A DNA stretch of 60,722 bases from Luteimonas sp. 8-5. GTDB taxonomy: Bacteria > Pseudomonadota > Gammaproteobacteria > Xanthomonadales > Xanthomonadaceae. Positions 7,948-17,431 of the stretch are shown here, piece by piece. Numbering within the stretch: the first letter of the stretch is position 1; the number at the start of each line of letters is the position of its first letter. The notes below the pieces were generated by a model. The model worked only from the letters and a program-made list of their open reading frames with translations, was not told where the DNA came from and made no database searches. Where the stretch lies: the NCBI RefSeq assembly GCF_029763755.1, contig NZ_JARUVM010000020.1, positions 1 through 60,722 of the forward strand, written 5' to 3'. The translations under genes and the position numbers were made by a program.

Positions 7948-8544
7948 ATGCCAGCCAACGCCCCGCCCGCCTCGGCCTTTGCCATCGACGTGCCCGCCGC
8001 GCTGCTCGCCCGGGCCCGCAACGGCGACCGGGCGGCGTTCGAGCAGCTCTACCGCTGGTTCGAGCGGCCGGTGTTCACCCTGGCGCTGCGCATGTGCGGC
8101 GACCGCGAGGAGGCTGCCGAAGTGCTGCAGGAGACCATGCTCAAGCTGTTCCGCCGGATCGGGGACTATCGGGCCGTCGATGGCGCGCCGTTCTGGGGCT
8201 GGCTGCGCCAGGTCGCGGTGAACGAGGCACTGATGCGCCTGCGCCGCGACAAGGCCGCCGGACCACCGCTGGAGTTGCCGGGTGAAGACCTCCTGCCCGA
8301 CGACGTCGCGCCCCCGCCCGCGGCAGCCGTCGATGCCGCCGCCCTGCAGCGCGCACTGGCCGCCCTGCCGCCCATGACCCGCAGCGTGCTGTGGCTGTAC
8401 CACGCCGAGGGCTACACCCACGACGAGATCGCCGCGCTGATGCAGCGCACCACCAGTTTCTCCAAATCGCAGTTGGCCCGCGGCAGCCGCCGCCTGCGCG
8501 CCCTGCTCGAACCGGAGACCCGCCCGGAGCCGACCCATGCATGA
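7948..8544 (+). CDS. ECF-type RNA polymerase sigma factor
   Basis: 198-residue sigma-70 family factor with only regions 2 and 4. Region 2 is at about residues 25-95 (AFEQLYRWFERPVFTLALRM, then EEAAEVLQETMLKLF and the DNA-melting FWGWLRQVAVNEALMRLRR); region 4 is at about 130-190 (LPPMTRSVLWLYHAEGYTHDEIAALM). The SFSKSQLARGSRRLR end is typical of ECF factors in this family of bacteria. The next gene overlaps it by 8 bases and encodes a likely anti-sigma factor, so activity is probably controlled by sequestration at the membrane. Confidence 0.92.
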   Translation: MPANAPPASAFAIDVPAALLARARNGDRAAFEQLYRWFERPVFTLALRMCGDREEAAEVLQETMLKLFRRIGDYRAVDGAPFWGWLRQVAVNEALMRLRRDKAAGPPLELPGEDLLPDDVAPPPAAAVDAAALQRALAALPPMTRSVLWLYHAEGYTHDEIAALMQRTTSFSKSQLARGSRRLRALLEPETRPEPTHA

Positions 8545-9097
8545 TCGCGACCCCCGCAACTGGCAGGAGGCGTTCGCCGCCCTGCCCTCCGAAGCGCCAC
8601 CCCCCGATGGCTGGCAACGATTGGCGCCGCGCCTGGCCGCACCCAGGCGCGCGCCGGCATGGATGGGCGTTGCGGCCGCCGCCGCGCTCGTCGCCATCGT
8701 GGTTGCGCCGTGGGGGCGAGTCGACGAGCCAGGCAAGACACCCGTTGGAGCGGCGGAAGCCGCGAAGGACGGCATCGCGGCATCTGCCGCGCCGGCGCCT
8801 GGCACCACCAGGCTCCAGGACCTGTACGCCGAATCGGCGCGGCTCGAAGCGCTGCTGTCGGTGGCACGCGACGACCGCGTCGCCAGTGCCGGCGCGGCGA
8901 TGCTGTCTTCGGAGCTCGATGCGCGTGTCGCCGCCATCGACACGGGACTGGCGCGCGCGGACCTGACCGATGCCGAACGACTGCAACTGTGGCAGGCGCG
9001 CGTGGAAACGCTGCGCCAGGCCGCCGGCTTCGAAAGCACCCAGCGGCTGCTGGCATCGCAGGGACGCAGCGACGCGATGCTGGTCAGCGTGGACTGA
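8537..9097 (+). CDS. Putative single-pass membrane anti-sigma factor
   Basis: 186-residue protein not recognised by sequence alone. A cytoplasmic N-terminus of about 45 residues with WQEAFAALPSEAPPPDGWQR, one membrane segment (about residues 47-65, MGVAAAAALVAIVVAPWG) and a periplasmic helical domain are visible. Position after an ECF sigma gene, the overlap of 8 bases, and topology support an anti-sigma role; this is inference. Residues around 69-87 (PVGAAEAAK and IAASAAPAPG) are encoded by a REP word and a diverged inverted partner (8744-8796). Confidence 0.65.
   Translation: MHDRDPRNWQEAFAALPSEAPPPDGWQRLAPRLAAPRRAPAWMGVAAAAALVAIVVAPWGRVDEPGKTPVGAAEAAKDGIAASAAPAPGTTRLQDLYAESARLEALLSVARDDRVASAGAAMLSSELDARVAAIDTGLARADLTDAERLQLWQARVETLRQAAGFESTQRLLASQGRSDAMLVSVD
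8744..8796. repeat. REP-like word plus diverged inverted mate inside a gene (copy 2)
   Basis: 8744-8765 matches the 22-bp word with one change. 8775-8796 matches its reverse complement with about five changes. The pair forms a REPIN-like stem-loop wholly inside the putative anti-sigma gene and keeps the reading frame, coding an Ala-rich linker on the periplasmic side of the membrane segment. Confidence 0.6.
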
Positions 9098-9117
9098 CTC
9101 CAACCGAGGAACGACCC

Positions 9118-10221
9118 ATGAAACCCGTAACCCCCGCCCTCACCGCACTGTCCCTGGCGATCGCAATGGCGATGGCGCTGCCCGTGTCGGCACAGGAGTG
9201 GACGCCGGCCGCACCGACCGCCGCCGAGCAGAAGGCCCTCGACGAGGCACGCAGGAAACTCGACGAGGCCGCCAGGGCCTACGCCGAACTCGCGGCGAAG
9301 CATGGAACGCAGTCGCTGCTGCGCAAGCCGGTGATCGGCGTGGTACTCGCTCCCGACACCACGTCGGGCGTGCGCATCGTCGCCGTCACGCCTGGCGGCG
9401 CCGCAGCGGACGCCGGCCTGAAGAGCGGCGACCGCCTGGTCGCCATCGACGGCAACACGATCTCCGGCGCCACCCCCGAAGCACGCGTCGAACGTGCGCG
9501 CGTGGCGATCGCAAGGCACGACGAGAAGTCGAAGGTGCAGCTGCGCTACATCCGCGACGGCAAGGAAAAGACGGTGGTCGTCACCCCGAAGGCCGGCGAC
9601 AGGCTGATGTTCATCGGCGACGACGGCCGCCATGAACGCGTGCTGGCACGCCAGCATCGGGAAGCAGCCCGCGAGGCGGCCGAGCAGGCACGGGCCGCGG
9701 TACCCGCCGCCAGGCGCGCGGCAAGGGAAGCGCGCGTCGCCGCGGAGGAGGCAGCGCGCGTCGCCGCCATCGCGCCGGAAGTGCGTCGCGAGATCATCCG
9801 CCTGGCCCCCGACGGCAACTTCCCGGTGCTTGCCGATGCGCTACGCTGGAACGGCCTCAACCTTGCGTCGGTGGACGCGGACCTGGGCAAGTACTTCGGC
9901 ACCGACAAGGGCGTGCTGGTGCTGAGCACCGGACCGGAACTGGACGGCCTGGAGGCTGGCGACGTCATCCGCAGCGTCGCCGGCAAGGACGTCGATTCGC
10001 CGCGCGAGGTGATGGAAGCGCTGCGCGGGCGCAAGGCCGGCAGCAAGGTCGACATCGGTTACCTGCGCGACCGCAAGACGGGCACCGCACTGGTGACGGT
10101 GCCCGAGCCGATGAAATTCCACATCCCCGCGCCGCCCGCGCCGCCACCGCCGCCGCCCGCTCCGCCGCATCCCGCTCCGCCCGCACCACCGGCACCGCCC
10201 GCGCCCCCGATCGTCGACTGA
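9118..10221 (+). CDS. Periplasmic protein with two PDZ domains
   Basis: 367-residue exported protein: signal peptide ending VSAQ (residues 1-24), a short helical segment, a first PDZ domain (about 60-150, KPVIGVVLAPDTTSGVRIV then GGAAADAGLKSGDRLVAIDG), an Arg/Ala-rich coiled coil (about 175-225), a second PDZ-like domain (about 245-335, GPELDGLEAGDVIRSVAGKD) and a Pro-rich tail (PPAPPPPPPAPP). No protease domain is present. It is 20 bases after the anti-sigma-like gene with GAGGA ahead of its ATG, so the three genes probably form a stress-sensing operon in which PDZ domains bind exposed C-termini. That role is inferred. Confidence 0.82.
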   Translation: MKPVTPALTALSLAIAMAMALPVSAQEWTPAAPTAAEQKALDEARRKLDEAARAYAELAAKHGTQSLLRKPVIGVVLAPDTTSGVRIVAVTPGGAAADAGLKSGDRLVAIDGNTISGATPEARVERARVAIARHDEKSKVQLRYIRDGKEKTVVVTPKAGDRLMFIGDDGRHERVLARQHREAAREAAEQARAAVPAARRAAREARVAAEEAARVAAIAPEVRREIIRLAPDGNFPVLADALRWNGLNLASVDADLGKYFGTDKGVLVLSTGPELDGLEAGDVIRSVAGKDVDSPREVMEALRGRKAGSKVDIGYLRDRKTGTALVTVPEPMKFHIPAPPAPPPPPPAPPHPAPPAPPAPPAPPIVD

Positions 10222-10272
10222 TCCGGCGCGCGCCGGGTAGGATGGGGACTCCACCGGAAGGGAGTCCCCTCG

Positions 10273-11244
10273 ATGCAATACCGTCGCCTCGGCACCTCCG
10301 GCCTGCAGCTGTCCGCGCTTTCGTTCGGCGCGTGGGTCACCTTCGGCAACAAGGTCGGGCGCGGTGAAGCGCGCGAGCTGATTGCGGCGGCCTGGGACCA
10401 CGGCGTCAATTTCTTCGACAACGCCGAGGGCTACGCCAACGGCGAGGCCGAGAAGGTGATGGGCGACGTGATCGCCGACCTGCGCCTGCCGCGCGACGGC
10501 TTCTGCGTCTCGAGCAAGGTTTACTTCGGCGCGGCCAAGGATCCGCGGCCGACGCAGAAGGGCCTGTCGCGCAAGCACGTGGTCGATGCCTGCCACGACG
10601 CGCTCAAGCGCCTGCGCGTGGAATACCTGGACCTGTACTTCTGCCACCGCCCGGACGAGAACACGCCGATCGAGGAAACCGTGCGCGCCATGGACACCCT
10701 GGTGCAGCAGGGCAAGGTGCTGTACTGGGGCACCTCGGAATGGTCGGCGGGGCAGATCCGCGAGGCCAACAAGATCGCGCGCCTGCGCAACCTGCAGCCG
10801 CCGACGATGGAGCAGCCGCAGTACAACCTGATGCACCGCGAGCGCGTGGAGAAGGAATACGCGCCGCTGTACGCCGAGTACGGCATGGGCACCACCATCT
10901 GGTCGCCGCTGGCTTCGGGGCTGCTCACCGGCAAGTACAACAACGGCGTGCACAGCGAAGGCCGCCTGGCCCAGGAGGGCTACGGCTGGCTGCAGAAGAT
11001 GGTGATCGGCGATCCGAAGGAGCGCCGCATCGAGCGCGCGCGCAAGTTCACCGCGCTGGCCCGTGAACTGGGCGCGGCGCCGGCACCGCTGGCGATCGCC
11101 TGGTGCCTGCGCAACCCGAACGTATCCACGGTGATGCTAGGCGCATCGCGCGCCCAGCAATTGGTCGAGAACCTCGAGGCGCTGGCCCTGCTCGACCGCT
11201 TCGACGACGCCACCTGGGCGCGCGTCGAAGCCTCCGTCGCCTAG
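10273..11244 (+). CDS. Aldo/keto reductase, Kv-beta-like family
   Basis: 323-residue NADP-dependent oxidoreductase of the aldo/keto reductase superfamily with a TIM-barrel pattern. The catalytic tetrad is visible: D49 and Y54 in FFDNAEGYANG, K82 in VSSKVYFG, H125 in YFCHRPDENT. Features such as LGTSGLQLSALSFGAWVTFG, GKVLYWGTSEWSA and TTIWSPLASGLLTGKYNNG place it with voltage-gated K-channel beta subunit-like reductases (AKR6 or YghZ group). Substrate unknown, probably reactive carbonyls. A TAGGAT hexamer at about 10237 may be its -10. Its stop codon shares its last base with palindrome B. Confidence 0.93.
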   Translation: MQYRRLGTSGLQLSALSFGAWVTFGNKVGRGEARELIAAAWDHGVNFFDNAEGYANGEAEKVMGDVIADLRLPRDGFCVSSKVYFGAAKDPRPTQKGLSRKHVVDACHDALKRLRVEYLDLYFCHRPDENTPIEETVRAMDTLVQQGKVLYWGTSEWSAGQIREANKIARLRNLQPPTMEQPQYNLMHRERVEKEYAPLYAEYGMGTTIWSPLASGLLTGKYNNGVHSEGRLAQEGYGWLQKMVIGDPKERRIERARKFTALARELGAAPAPLAIAWCLRNPNVSTVMLGASRAQQLVENLEALALLDRFDDATWARVEASVA

Positions 11245-11305
11245 AAAAAAAGGGGACGGAGGTAATTAAGCGCATGCGCTTAATTACCTCCGTCCCCTTT
11301 TTTTC
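11244..11305. repeat. 62-bp perfect palindrome, GGGGACGGAGGTAATTAA family (copy B)
   Basis: A fully self-complementary 62-bp sequence with no spacer (centre GCGCATGCGC). Each strand ends in seven T residues after the GGGGACGGAGG stem, so it can terminate transcription from either side. It begins on the last base of the aldo/keto reductase stop codon and ends 4 bases before the sucD stop, filling the whole gap of this convergent pair. Confidence 0.9.
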
Positions 11306-11309
11306 TTGT

Positions 11310-12182
11310 TCAGGCCAGGCGCTTGGCGATCGCGGCGCCGAGGTCGCCCGGCGACTTCACCGTGGTGACGCCGGCCTTCTCCATCGCGGCGAACTTGCCT
11401 TCGGCCGTGCCCGCGCCGCCCGAAGCGATCGCGCCCGCGTGACCCATGCGCTTGCCCTTCGGCGCCGAGGCGCCGGCAATGAAGCCCACGACCGGCTTGG
11501 TCACGTGCTCGGCGATGAACTCCGCCGCTTCCTCCTCGGCCGAACCGCCGATCTCGCCGACCATGATGATGCCCTTGGTCTGCTCGTCGGCCTGGAACAG
11601 CTTCAGGCAGTCGATGAAGTTCAGGCCGTTGATCGGGTCGCCGCCGATGCCGATCACCGTCGACTGGCCGAGGCCTGCGTCGGTGGTCTGCTTCACCGCT
11701 TCATAGGTCAGCGTGCCCGACCGCGACACGATGGCGACCTTGCCCGGCATGTGGATGTGCCCCGGCATGATCCCGATCTTGCACTCGCCCGGGGTGATGA
11801 TGCCCGGGCAGTTCGGACCGACCAGCACGACGTCGTCGTAGCCGGCCAGCACGTTCTTGACCCGCAGCATGTCCAGCACCGGGATGCCCTCGGTGATGGC
11901 GACGATGACCTTGATGCCCGCATCGGCCGCTTCCAGGATCGCATCGGCCGCGTACGGTGGCGGCACGTAGATGACGGACGCGTTGGCGCCGGTCTCGACG
12001 ACGGCATCGGCGACGGTGTCGAACACCGGCAGGCCCAGGTGCTCGGTGCCGCCCTTGCCCGGCGTCACGCCGCCCACGACCTTGGTGCCGTACTCGAGCA
12101 TCTGCTCGGCGTGGAAGGTGCCCTGGGTACCGGTGAAGCCCTGGACGATGACCTTGGTGTTCTTGTTGACCAAAACGCTCAT
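11310..12182 (-). CDS. sucD: Succinyl-CoA synthetase alpha subunit (ADP-forming)
   Basis: 290-residue alpha subunit of succinate-CoA ligase in the TCA cycle. It shows the CoA-binding Rossmann start ([19 protein letters not shown]), [34 protein letters not shown] and the phospho-histidine segment [14 protein letters not shown] (here [15 protein letters not shown]). The start ATG is at 12180-12182, 14 bases after sucC. Transcription probably ends in palindrome B just downstream. Confidence 0.97.
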   Translation of the reverse strand: MSVLVNKNTKVIVQGFTGTQGTFHAEQMLEYGTKVVGGVTPGKGGTEHLGLPVFDTVADAVVETGANASVIYVPPPYAADAILEAADAGIKVIVAITEGIPVLDMLRVKNVLAGYDDVVLVGPNCPGIITPGECKIGIMPGHIHMPGKVAIVSRSGTLTYEAVKQTTDAGLGQSTVIGIGGDPINGLNFIDCLKLFQADEQTKGIIMVGEIGGSAEEEAAEFIAEHVTKPVVGFIAGASAPKGKRMGHAGAIASGGAGTAEGKFAAMEKAGVTTVKSPGDLGAAIAKRLA

Positions 12183-12196
12183 TCGAATTCGATCCT

Positions 12197-13357
12197 TTAC
12201 TTGACGGCTGCCACGGCCTTGCGGGCGCCGTCGTTGATGTCGTCGGCGGGGATGATCGCCAGGCCGGAGTTCTTCAGCAGCTCCTTGCCGGCTTCCACGT
12301 TGGTGCCTTCCAGGCGCACGATCACCGGCACCTCGACCCCCACTTCCTTGACCGCCGCGATGATGCCCTCGGCGATCATGTCGCAGCGGACGATGCCGCC
12401 GAAGATGTTGACGAAGATCGCCTTGACCTTGTCGGACGACAGGATCAGCTTGAACGCCTCGGTCACGCGCTCCTTGTTGGCGCCGCCGCCGACGTCGAGG
12501 AAGTTGGCCGGCTCGCCGCCTTCCAGCTTGATCACGTCCATGGTCGCCATCGCCAGGCCCGCGCCATTGACCATGCAACCGATGTTGCCGTCCATGGTCA
12601 CGTAGTTCAGGTCGTACTGGCTGGCGCGCACCTCGGTCTCGTCCTCCTGGCGGATGTCGCGCATCGCGGCCAGGTCGGGGTGGCGGAAGGTTGCGTTGTC
12701 GTCGGAGTTGATCTTGCCGTCGAGCACGGCCAGGTTGCCGTCCGTCATGATCGCCAGCGGATTGAGCTCCACCAGCGCCAGGTCCTTCTCGTTGAACAGC
12801 TTGAACAGGCCCAGCATGATCTTCGTCAGCTGGTTGACCTGCTTGGCGGTCAGGCCCAGGCCGAAGCCCATCTCGCGGCACTGGTAGGGCTGCAGGCCCT
12901 GGACGTAGTTCACGTGCAGGGTCTTGATCGCGTCGGGGTTCTCCTCGGCGGTCTTCTCGATCTCCACGCCGCCCTCGGACGAGGCGATGAAGGTGATCGA
13001 CTTGCTCGAGCGGTCGACCAGCACCGACAGGTACAGCTCCTGGGCGATGTCGGTGGCCTGCGTGACCAGCACGCTGTCGATCGGCAGGGCAACGCCCGCC
13101 GACTGGTAGGTTTCCATCTTCGTGCCGAGCATGCCCTTGGCGTACTCGCGCACCTCGTCCAGGGTCCGGGCCAGCTTGACGCCGCCGGCCTTGCCGCGGC
13201 CGCCGGCGTGGATCTGCGCCTTGACCACCCAGAAGTTGCCGTCGATGGCCTTGGCGGCCTCGACCGCCTCTTCCGGCGTGCGGGCGACGCGCCCGGGGGG
13301 AACGGCGATGCCGTAGTCGGCGAACAGTTGCTTGGCCTGGTATTCGTGGAAGTTCAT
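12197..13357 (-). CDS. sucC: Succinyl-CoA synthetase beta subunit
   Basis: 386-residue beta subunit with an ATP-grasp domain ([39 protein letters not shown]) and the C-terminal CoA-ligase domain ([31 protein letters not shown]). The ATG at 13355-13357 was chosen over an upstream in-frame start near 13453 because the latter would be read through a REP word and MNFHEYQAK is the family start. A TACAAT hexamer about 35 bases upstream on the minus strand is a possible -10 box. Forms an operon with sucD. Confidence 0.97.
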   Translation of the reverse strand: MNFHEYQAKQLFADYGIAVPPGRVARTPEEAVEAAKAIDGNFWVVKAQIHAGGRGKAGGVKLARTLDEVREYAKGMLGTKMETYQSAGVALPIDSVLVTQATDIAQELYLSVLVDRSSKSITFIASSEGGVEIEKTAEENPDAIKTLHVNYVQGLQPYQCREMGFGLGLTAKQVNQLTKIMLGLFKLFNEKDLALVELNPLAIMTDGNLAVLDGKINSDDNATFRHPDLAAMRDIRQEDETEVRASQYDLNYVTMDGNIGCMVNGAGLAMATMDVIKLEGGEPANFLDVGGGANKERVTEAFKLILSSDKVKAIFVNIFGGIVRCDMIAEGIIAAVKEVGVEVPVIVRLEGTNVEAGKELLKNSGLAIIPADDINDGARKAVAAVK

Positions 13358-13431
13358 CGATCGTCCAGCTTGGAGGGGGCGTGAAACAGCCCCCAATTGT
13401 ACGCCCAGACGGTTTTCGCGGCAGAATCGGA

Positions 13432-13453
13432 TCGCGGCTTCCGCCGCTCCCAC
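13432..13453 (-). repeat. 22-bp REP-like word (copy 3)
   Basis: Exact minus-strand copy of the word with core GGGAGCGGCGGAAGCCGC in the gap between the divergent sucC and pilS genes, ending 9 bases before the pilS start codon. Confidence 0.8.
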
Positions 13454-13462
13454 GGGGAAAGC

Positions 13463-15046
13463 ATGGCCGGTTCATCGGGAATCGCGGACGCCCAATACCG
13501 CGACCTGTACTTCTACAGCCTGTACCGGGTCCTCGAGGCCGGGTTGCTGGCCCTGCTGCTGTTCGGCCCCGTCCGCGAGCTCCTCCCGGACCCGGCCCGG
13601 CCCCTGCTGGGCAAGGTCACCAGCATCGCCTATCTGGTGGCGGCCACCGGCCTGATGTACTGGGCGCTGCGCCAGGTGGCGCTGCGCTGGCAGGTGCTGG
13701 TCGGCATCTGCATCGACGTCGCGGCAGGCCTGCTGGCGATCCACGCCATGCCCTCGGCCGCCTCGGGCATCGCCCTGATGTTGGTCTTCAACGTGGGCGC
13801 CACCTCCATGCTGCTGCCGCTGCGCTTCGGCCTGGCCGCCGGCGCCATGGCCGGCGGCGCCATGATCTTCGAGTACATCTGGAGCACCCTGGGGCCGCTA
13901 CAGAACGATCGCCCGCTGGCCGAACCGATCATGTTCGCCGTCAGCTTCCTGTCGATCGCGGTGCTGACCTACCTGCTGGGCCGCCAGATCCGCGAGAGCC
14001 AGGCCCTGGCCGAGCGCCGCGGCGGCGAGCTGGCGGACCTGGCCGCGGTCAACGAACTGATCATCCGGCGCATGCGCACCGGCGTGCTGGTGGTCGACGG
14101 CGAAGGCGGCATCCGCCTGGCAAACGAAGCGGCGGTGCTGCAACTGGGCGACCGCGGCGGACGGCGCCGCCTGGCCGACGTGGCGCCGGCGCTGGCCGAA
14201 CGCCTGGACCACTGGCTGCGCACCGGCCACAGCGACGATACCCCCCTGCGCCTGTCGGCCGAGCAGCCGGAAGTGCTCCCTCGTTTTGCCCGCCTGCTGG
14301 CCCACGGCGACACCGCGCTGGTGTTCCTGGACGACACCGCCCTGGTCTCGCGGCGCGCCGAATCGATGACGCTGGCCACCCTGGGCCGCTTCTCGGCGAG
14401 CCTGGCCCACGAGATCCGCAACCCGCTGGCGGCGATCAACTACGCCACCCAGCTGCTGCAGGAATCCGACGAGATCAGCGTCGGCGACCAGCGCCTGCTG
14501 CAGATCATCCACGCCCAGTGCCAGCGCACCAATGCCATCGTCGAGAACGTGCTCGGCATGGCCAGGCGCGAACGCGCCCCTGCCGACAACGTCGACCTGG
14601 CCGCCTTCGCGCGCCGCTTCGTCGACGATCATCTGCAGGTGCTGCCGCCGGGATCGGCCAGCATCGAAGTGAGCGGGGCCGAAGAGCTGCACGGGCTGGT
14701 CGATCCGCGCCACCTGCAGCAGGTGTTGACGGTGCTGCTGCAGAACGCGCTCAACCACGGCCACCTGCCCGGCGACGCGGCGCAGGTGCGAATCCATGTC
14801 CATGCGCTCGGCGGCCGTCCCGCCATCGACGTGTGCGACCGCGGCCCCGGCATCGGCGAGGATGCGCGCTCGAACCTGTTCCGTCCGTTCTACACCACGG
14901 CCGAACTGGGTACCGGCCTGGGCCTCTACATCGCCCGCGAGCTATGCCGCTCGAACGAGGCGACGCTGGATTACCTGGACAATCCCGAGGGTGGCGGCTG
15001 CTTCCGGATCACGCTGCCCGATCCGCATGCGCTGCTGCCGGCTTGA
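13463..15046 (+). CDS. pilS: Sensor histidine kinase PilS of the type IV pilus
   Basis: 527-residue membrane sensor kinase. About six hydrophobic segments fill residues 20-180, then a linker/PAS-like region (about 190-290), the HisKA dimerisation domain with phospho-accepting His316 in [15 protein letters not shown], and the HATPase domain with N box (LLQNALNH), G1 ([10 protein letters not shown]) and G2 ([13 protein letters not shown]). In Pseudomonas PilS, pilin inside the membrane lowers its activity toward PilR. The ATG at 13463 follows GGGGAAA; longer upstream frames pass through a REP word. Its partner pilR is separated from it by an inserted toxin-antitoxin pair. Confidence 0.93.
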   Translation: MAGSSGIADAQYRDLYFYSLYRVLEAGLLALLLFGPVRELLPDPARPLLGKVTSIAYLVAATGLMYWALRQVALRWQVLVGICIDVAAGLLAIHAMPSAASGIALMLVFNVGATSMLLPLRFGLAAGAMAGGAMIFEYIWSTLGPLQNDRPLAEPIMFAVSFLSIAVLTYLLGRQIRESQALAERRGGELADLAAVNELIIRRMRTGVLVVDGEGGIRLANEAAVLQLGDRGGRRRLADVAPALAERLDHWLRTGHSDDTPLRLSAEQPEVLPRFARLLAHGDTALVFLDDTALVSRRAESMTLATLGRFSASLAHEIRNPLAAINYATQLLQESDEISVGDQRLLQIIHAQCQRTNAIVENVLGMARRERAPADNVDLAAFARRFVDDHLQVLPPGSASIEVSGAEELHGLVDPRHLQQVLTVLLQNALNHGHLPGDAAQVRIHVHALGGRPAIDVCDRGPGIGEDARSNLFRPFYTTAELGTGLGLYIARELCRSNEATLDYLDNPEGGGCFRITLPDPHALLPA

Positions 15047-15068
15047 TTCGTGGATAGTCGCCTGACAC

Positions 15069-15287
15069 TTACATTGCACCGATCAGTTCTTCAACTGAAA
15101 TGCCGGCTTGTTTGAGAACTTCAGCGAGCGTTCCAAGCTTGAGCTCGCGATGCAGTGGCACGACGCAACCATCGACTCCACGACGCAGTACAACATGACT
15201 TCCGCGTTGCCTTACTTGCTTGAATCCCAGCTTCTCCAGCGCGCGCACAACCTCCGCACCGGAGGTGCGCGGTAATCTAGGTGCCAT
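15069..15287 (-). CDS. hicA: HicA-type mRNA interferase toxin
   Basis: 72-residue toxin with the double-stranded-RNA-binding-like fold of HicA/YcfA proteins. It shows SGAEVVRALEKLGFKQVRQR, the catalytic H31 in GSHVVLRR, and VVPLHRELKLGTLAEVLKQAGIS. Length and catalytic His are intact, so it should be active as a ribosome-independent mRNA endonuclease. It overlaps the end of the antitoxin gene by 11 bases; the antitoxin is first in the operon, the reverse of the classical hicA-hicB order. Confidence 0.9.
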   Translation of the reverse strand: MAPRLPRTSGAEVVRALEKLGFKQVRQRGSHVVLRRGVDGCVVPLHRELKLGTLAEVLKQAGISVEELIGAM

Positions 15288-15684
15288 TTCCCGGGACGTC
15301 GAAAGTCGTCATCAACGCCTTGCCAAAAGACTTGACGGGAAACTCTTCCAGATAGAGTTCCGTCGCCTCGCGGAGATTGACCAAGGCTTCGGAAATTGAT
15401 TCGCCCTGGCTCGCGCTGCCCGTTTCCGGATTCAATGCCACGAAACCGCCTTCTTTCGCGGGCATCAGGACGGCAGTAAGTTGCATCGCGGCCTTCCTGC
15501 CTGCCTTCGCGCTCCTGCTCCCCTGGGCGTAGGAGGCTGCCGGTTCGGCGATCCGCGACCCTTCCAGTTCATCGAGGTACGCAGTGAGCGCCGTCCGGAC
15601 GTAGTGGCTTTTGCTGCGCCTGGTTCGTTTGGCCAATGCGTCGAGGCGCTGTTCGATTTCGGGGGGTAGACGGATAGCGAGCAT
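15277..15684 (-). CDS. Fused antitoxin: RelB/CopG-type ribbon-helix-helix plus HicB domain
   Basis: 135 residues in one frame. Residues 1-42 (MLAIRLPPEIEQRLDALAKR..., then SHYVRTALTAYLDELEG) look like a RelB/CopG ribbon-helix-helix DNA-binding domain; about residues 68-135 (MQLTAVLMPAKEGGFVALNP, then EALVNLREATELYLEEFP) are a HicB-type antitoxin domain. Canonical HicB has its DNA-binding part at the C-terminus, so the order is reversed here. An internal ATG with GGAAGG just upstream (about 15484) could also make HicB alone. The ATG at 15682-15684 is used because it starts the RHH strand; longer upstream frames cross the operator. Confidence 0.8.
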   Translation of the reverse strand: MLAIRLPPEIEQRLDALAKRTRRSKSHYVRTALTAYLDELEGSRIAEPAASYAQGSRSAKAGRKAAMQLTAVLMPAKEGGFVALNPETGSASQGESISEALVNLREATELYLEEFPVKSFGKALMTTFDVPGNGT

Positions 15685-15696
15685 GGGATTCTCCGA

Positions 15697-15714
15697 TGTG
15701 ATACATGTATAACA
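15697..15714. promoter_or_regulatory. Palindromic operator of the hicBA-type pair
   Basis: 18-bp near-perfect palindrome with core ATACATGTAT (15701-15710), one mismatched pair, 12 bases upstream of the antitoxin start. Its position and short dyad symmetry suit autorepression by the antitoxin's ribbon-helix-helix domain. Confidence 0.65.
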
Positions 15715-15768
15715 CGCATCGTATCCCATCGGTATCAAGAAAATCCCAATCGCGCCCAAGGGGCGCTC

Positions 15769-15798
15769 TTACACCGGATCGGCGGCATCCGTTAAGGT
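15769..15798 (+). promoter_or_regulatory. Putative pilR promoter giving a leaderless message
   Basis: TTACAC (15769-15774), 18 bases, TAAGGT (15793-15798). The -10 hexamer ends 7 bases before the pilR ATG, so transcription would start at or next to the start codon. There is no clear Shine-Dalgarno. Confidence 0.5.
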
Positions 15799-15805
15799 TG
15801 CGGGC

Positions 15806-17188
<1,383 letters not shown>

Positions 17189-17192
17189 CACA

Positions 17193-17213
17193 AAGTGACC
17201 CGGAGCGTCACTT
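17193..17213. promoter_or_regulatory. Palindromic activator site 1 upstream of pilA
   Basis: Perfect inverted repeat AAGTGAC-N7-GTCACTT starting 5 bases after the pilR stop. Identical arms recur at 17225-17245, 32 bp (three helical turns) downstream. Best explanation is an enhancer for PilR, about 130 bp before the predicted start. Confidence 0.7.
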
Positions 17214-17224
17214 CCTTTCGCCCA

Positions 17225-17245
17225 AAGTGACCAATTGCGTCACTT
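17225..17245. promoter_or_regulatory. Palindromic activator site 2 upstream of pilA
   Basis: Second perfect AAGTGAC-N7-GTCACTT palindrome, on the same helix face as the first and 72 bp upstream of the sigma-54 -24 element. Confidence 0.7.
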
Positions 17246-17316
17246 CCCGCCCCAGCCCCAGAGGCCGATCGTGACCGGCCTAGCAGTTTGATGAATTGGC
17301 ACTGCCGCCCGGTCAT

Positions 17317-17332
17317 TGGCACGCAATATGCT
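17317..17332 (+). promoter_or_regulatory. Sigma-54 promoter of pilA
   Basis: TGGCACG-N4-ATGCT matches the -24/-12 consensus (TGGCACG-N4-TTGCW) with one change. The predicted start is near 17344, leaving a leader of about 90 bases. A second TTGGCAC at about 17296-17302 lacks a -12 partner. Confidence 0.8.
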
Positions 17333-17431
17333 TACTATTCGGGTGCACGTGCGGGGCATTGCACGGCTACCGACGGACCGGGGAACCGGCCATGTGGGCA
17401 CGTGAAACCAAAACCTCCTAGGGGAGACACC

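Noticed and set aside
13385-13430. Plus-strand promoter for pilS (TTGTAC then CAGAAT)
   Set aside because: The spacer would be 19 bases with weak boxes, and the stretch overlaps a likely sucC -10 on the other strand; not strong enough to annotate.
17288-17431. N-terminal extension of PilA
   Set aside because: The extension crosses the sigma-54 promoter, and the class III prepilin leader MKKIQQG-F with AGGGGAG upstream defines the true start at 17432.
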